Below are positions 6,767-8,107 of a stretch of DNA of 8,107 nt, piece after piece. Each line of letters begins with the position of its first letter. The stretch's first letter is position 1. The stretch spans positions 1-8,107 of the forward strand of contig JANXRT010000126.1 in NCBI GenBank assembly GCA_025356735.1, given 5' to 3'. A program made the position numbers and the translations under genes. The notes under the pieces were generated by a model. The model saw only the letters and a program-made list of their open reading frames with translations. It was not told where the DNA came from and did not search any database. Origin of the DNA: Acetobacteraceae bacterium (GTDB taxonomy: Bacteria; Pseudomonadota; Alphaproteobacteria; Acetobacterales; Acetobacteraceae).

Positions 6767-7435
6767 TTAATCCACCACCAGAAAGCGATCGACATAGACG
6801 CCGGGCAGCTGGACTTCCGGCTGCGCGATCGGCGTGTCCTCGGCGACGCGCACCTCGGCCACCGCCAGCTTCGCCGCGGTGGCCATGCTCGGACCAAAAT
6901 TCTGCTGGGTGAACCGGAAGGTCAGGTTGCCGTAGCGGTCCGCCCGATCGGCGCGGATTAGCGCCAGGTCACCGGTGATCGCCTCCTCCAGCACGTGCTC
7001 GCGGCCGTTGTAGGTGCGGGTTTCGCGGCCTTTTGTGAGGTCGGTGCCGAAGCCGACCGGCGTGTAGAAGGCCGGGATGCCGGCGCCGCCGGCGCGGATC
7101 TTCTCCGCGAGGGTGCCCTGCGGCAGGCATTCGAGCTCGATGCGGCCCTGCTTGAACAGCTGCTCGAACACCGAGAGTTCCTTGCCGCGGCCGCGCGCCG
7201 CCGAGCAGACAACCTTGCGCACCATGCCGCGCTCGATCAGCAGGTGAGTTTGCGACAGCGGGTGCGTCGCTGAATTGACCACCAGCGTGAGATCGCGGAG
7301 CGGCATCTCGGCAAGTGCGCGGACCAGCACGTTGGCAAAGCCGGCGCCGCCGAAGCCCGACAACAGCACGACGGCGCCATCGGCCACGCCTCCGAGCGCC
7401 TCGGCGGCCGACGCCACCCGCTTGTCGATCGCCAT
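6767..7435 (-). CDS. pcaI: 3-oxoacid (3-oxoadipate-like) CoA-transferase subunit A
   Basis: Alpha subunit of the family I CoA-transferase, partner of the next gene. From ATG 7435 it has 222 residues, the normal size. A longer reading to 7489 adds 18 residues with no family resemblance and lacks the good ribosome site GGAG (7444-7441) that precedes 7435. The N-terminal signature near residue 20 reads DGAVVLLSGFGGAGFANVL; the family norm is GGFxxxGxP, so Ser replaces the first Gly and Ala the Pro. Other PcaI-like stretches are MVRKVVCS, IELECLPQGTLAEKIRAGG, GIPAFYTPVGFGTDL, ALIRADRADRYGNLTFR and NFGPSMATAAK. It leads the minus-strand trio and is divergent from a GST-like gene. Acetoacetate or another 3-oxoacid remains a possible substrate. 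Confidence 0.92.
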   Translation of the reverse strand: MAIDKRVASAAEALGGVADGAVVLLSGFGGAGFANVLVRALAEMPLRDLTLVVNSATHPLSQTHLLIERGMVRKVVCSAARGRGKELSVFEQLFKQGRIELECLPQGTLAEKIRAGGAGIPAFYTPVGFGTDLTKGRETRTYNGREHVLEEAITGDLALIRADRADRYGNLTFRFTQQNFGPSMATAAKLAVAEVRVAEDTPIAQPEVQLPGVYVDRFLVVD

Positions 7436-7440
7436 TTTCT

Positions 7441-7444
7441 CTCC
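7441..7444 (-). promoter_or_regulatory. Ribosome-binding site of CoA-transferase subunit A
   Basis: On the minus strand GGAG is followed by AGAAA and then ATG at 7435, a five-base spacing. This decides the start in favour of 7435 over the ATG at 7489. Confidence 0.65.
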
Positions 7445-7461
7445 GTTGGCTGCCTGGCAAA

Positions 7462-7489
7462 GTAGTAGAGGGCGTGCCGTGAGGGTCAA
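7462..7489 (-). promoter_or_regulatory. Candidate sigma-70-like promoter for the CoA-transferase operon
   Basis: On the minus strand TTGACC (7489-7484) matches the -35 consensus at five of six bases. After 16 bases comes TACTAC (7467-7462), a poor -10 match (three of six). The implied transcript would start about 20 bases before ATG 7435 and include the ribosome site. This is a guess from sequence and position only. Confidence 0.3.
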
Positions 7490-7533
7490 GCCGGGTTTGC
7501 GGGCTCCGGCTGGCGTGCGAGTGTTTTGCGAAC

Positions 7534-7538
7534 GGAGG
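7534..7538 (+). promoter_or_regulatory. Ribosome-binding site of the GST-like gene
   Basis: GGAGG is a strong Shine-Dalgarno sequence, eight bases before ATG 7547 and eleven before the in-frame ATG 7550. The spacing favours 7547 as the start. Confidence 0.7.
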
Positions 7539-7546
7539 CATCAACA

Positions 7547-8107
7547 ATGATGACACTGCACTGGTCGCCACGCTCGCCCTACGTTCGCAAGGTGATGATC
7601 GCGGCGGCCGAGCTTGGCCTGTCCGGCCGGATACGCACGGTGCGGACCCTGGTCGGCGGCACGGTGCCGCATCTGGAACTGATGCGGCAGAATCCGTTGG
7701 GGAAAATTCCGACGCTTGTTCTGGAGGATGGCGGCATTCTCTACGACAGCTTTGTCATCCTGGAATATCTGGATGCCTTGAATGATGAAAAGAGGCTGTT
7801 TCCCATGGGCCCGGAGCGGCTGGTTGCGTTGCGGCGGCACGCCTTGGGCCAAGGCCTGATCGACATCGGGTTGCTCTGGCTGGGCGAGCGGTCGCGACCG
7901 GCGGCACACCAATCGCAACCCCATATCGAGCTTTGGCGCCAGAAACTGCAAGCCGTCGCACAGGCGCTGGAGGCAGAGGCCGATGAGCTGGCTGAAAGCG
8001 CGTTCTCGGTCGGCCACATCGCGATCGGCGTGGCGCTCGGCTACTTCGATTTCCGTTTTCCCGCCGAGGATTGGCGCGATGCACATCCACGGCTTACCGC
8101 ATGGCAC
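7547..8107 (+). CDS. Glutathione S-transferase-family protein (C-terminus off window)
   Basis: Cytosolic GST-like protein; relatives conjugate glutathione to electrophiles or act in aromatic and halogenated compound breakdown. The frame is open from ATG 7547 to the window end, 187 residues. Bacterial members are about 200-230, so only the last part is missing. The thioredoxin-like N-domain has SPRSPYVRKVMIAAAELGL (about 7-25), the usual start with the potential active-site Ser; NPLGKIPTLVLEDGG with the cis-Pro; and YDSFVILEYLD with the Asp-Ser glutathione contact. The all-helical C-domain follows and includes the FSVGHIAIGVALGYFDF helix and HPRLTAW near the edge. Start choice rests on GGAGG eight bases upstream. 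It is transcribed away from the pcaIJ-like operon; a shared role in aromatic metabolism is possible but unproven. Its codon use is slightly less GC-rich than its neighbours. Confidence 0.92.
   Translation, partial: MMTLHWSPRSPYVRKVMIAAAELGLSGRIRTVRTLVGGTVPHLELMRQNPLGKIPTLVLEDGGILYDSFVILEYLDALNDEKRLFPMGPERLVALRRHALGQGLIDIGLLWLGERSRPAAHQSQPHIELWRQKLQAVAQALEAEADELAESAFSVGHIAIGVALGYFDFRFPAEDWRDAHPRLTAWH

Larger units (their letters stand above)
7436..7546. promoter_or_regulatory. Divergent intergenic spacer between CoA-transferase and GST-like genes
   Basis: This 111-bp gap lies between two outward start codons and must serve both directions. It contains the minus-strand ribosome site and candidate promoter listed separately, and the plus-strand GGAGG site. 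I see no clear operator palindrome of a LysR, IclR or TetR type, and no regulator gene is adjacent. Confidence 0.45.

Noticed and set aside
7436..7489. Eighteen-residue N-terminal extension of CoA-transferase subunit A
   Set aside because: It has no similarity to the family's start, and a good ribosome site precedes ATG 7435 instead.
7541..8107. Minus-strand open frame opposite the GST-like gene
   Set aside because: The plus strand shows SPRSPYVRK, the cis-Pro loop and the YDS motif of the GST family plus a GGAGG site. The antisense product has no recognisable features.

Overview
The window is GC-rich, gene-dense DNA with codon use heavily biased to G/C third positions. The gene families and a long GGGGCTCTGCCCC-type palindromic element between two genes suggest an alphaproteobacterium, possibly Rhodospirillales/Acetobacteraceae. 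That placement is an inference from sequence style, because no rRNA or other phylogenetic marker is present. Eight protein genes are supported, two of them cut by the window edges. No gap without a gene exceeds about 125 bases, and I see no tRNA, rRNA, CRISPR array, insertion sequence or phage gene.

Layout. (1) Positions 1-1304, minus strand: the N-terminal 434 residues of a membrane-anchored WbpM/CapD/FlaA1-type nucleotide-sugar dehydratase/epimerase. (2) A 68-bp divergent spacer. (3) Positions 1373-5167, plus strand: four tightly packed genes, namely a WbpL/WecA-type polyprenyl-phosphate sugar-1-phosphate transferase, a MalF/UgpA-type ABC sugar permease without partner genes, an MFS transporter whose start overlaps the permease stop (ATGA), and a stand-alone Smr-domain protein. 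(4) Positions 5167-5289: a 32-nt imperfect inverted repeat (31/32 paired) around a 59-nt centre, filling the gap between two convergent genes. (5) Positions 7435-5292, minus strand: an operon-like trio of CoA-transferase subunit A, CoA-transferase subunit B and a PcaD-like alpha/beta hydrolase, joined by abutting or overlapping start/stop codons. (6) A 111-bp divergent spacer. (7) Positions 7547-8107, plus strand: a glutathione S-transferase-like protein cut by the right edge.

Functionally, the left side is surface-polysaccharide initiation: making a modified UDP-sugar and loading a sugar-phosphate onto undecaprenyl phosphate. The central plus-strand run adds two transporters and a nuclease-like protein with no obvious common pathway. 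The right side resembles the end of the beta-ketoadipate pathway (PcaI, PcaJ and a PcaD-like protein). The most notable point is that the PcaD-like hydrolase has alanine where the catalytic serine should be (G-V-A-V-G instead of G-x-S-x-G), while the Asp and His of the triad appear intact.
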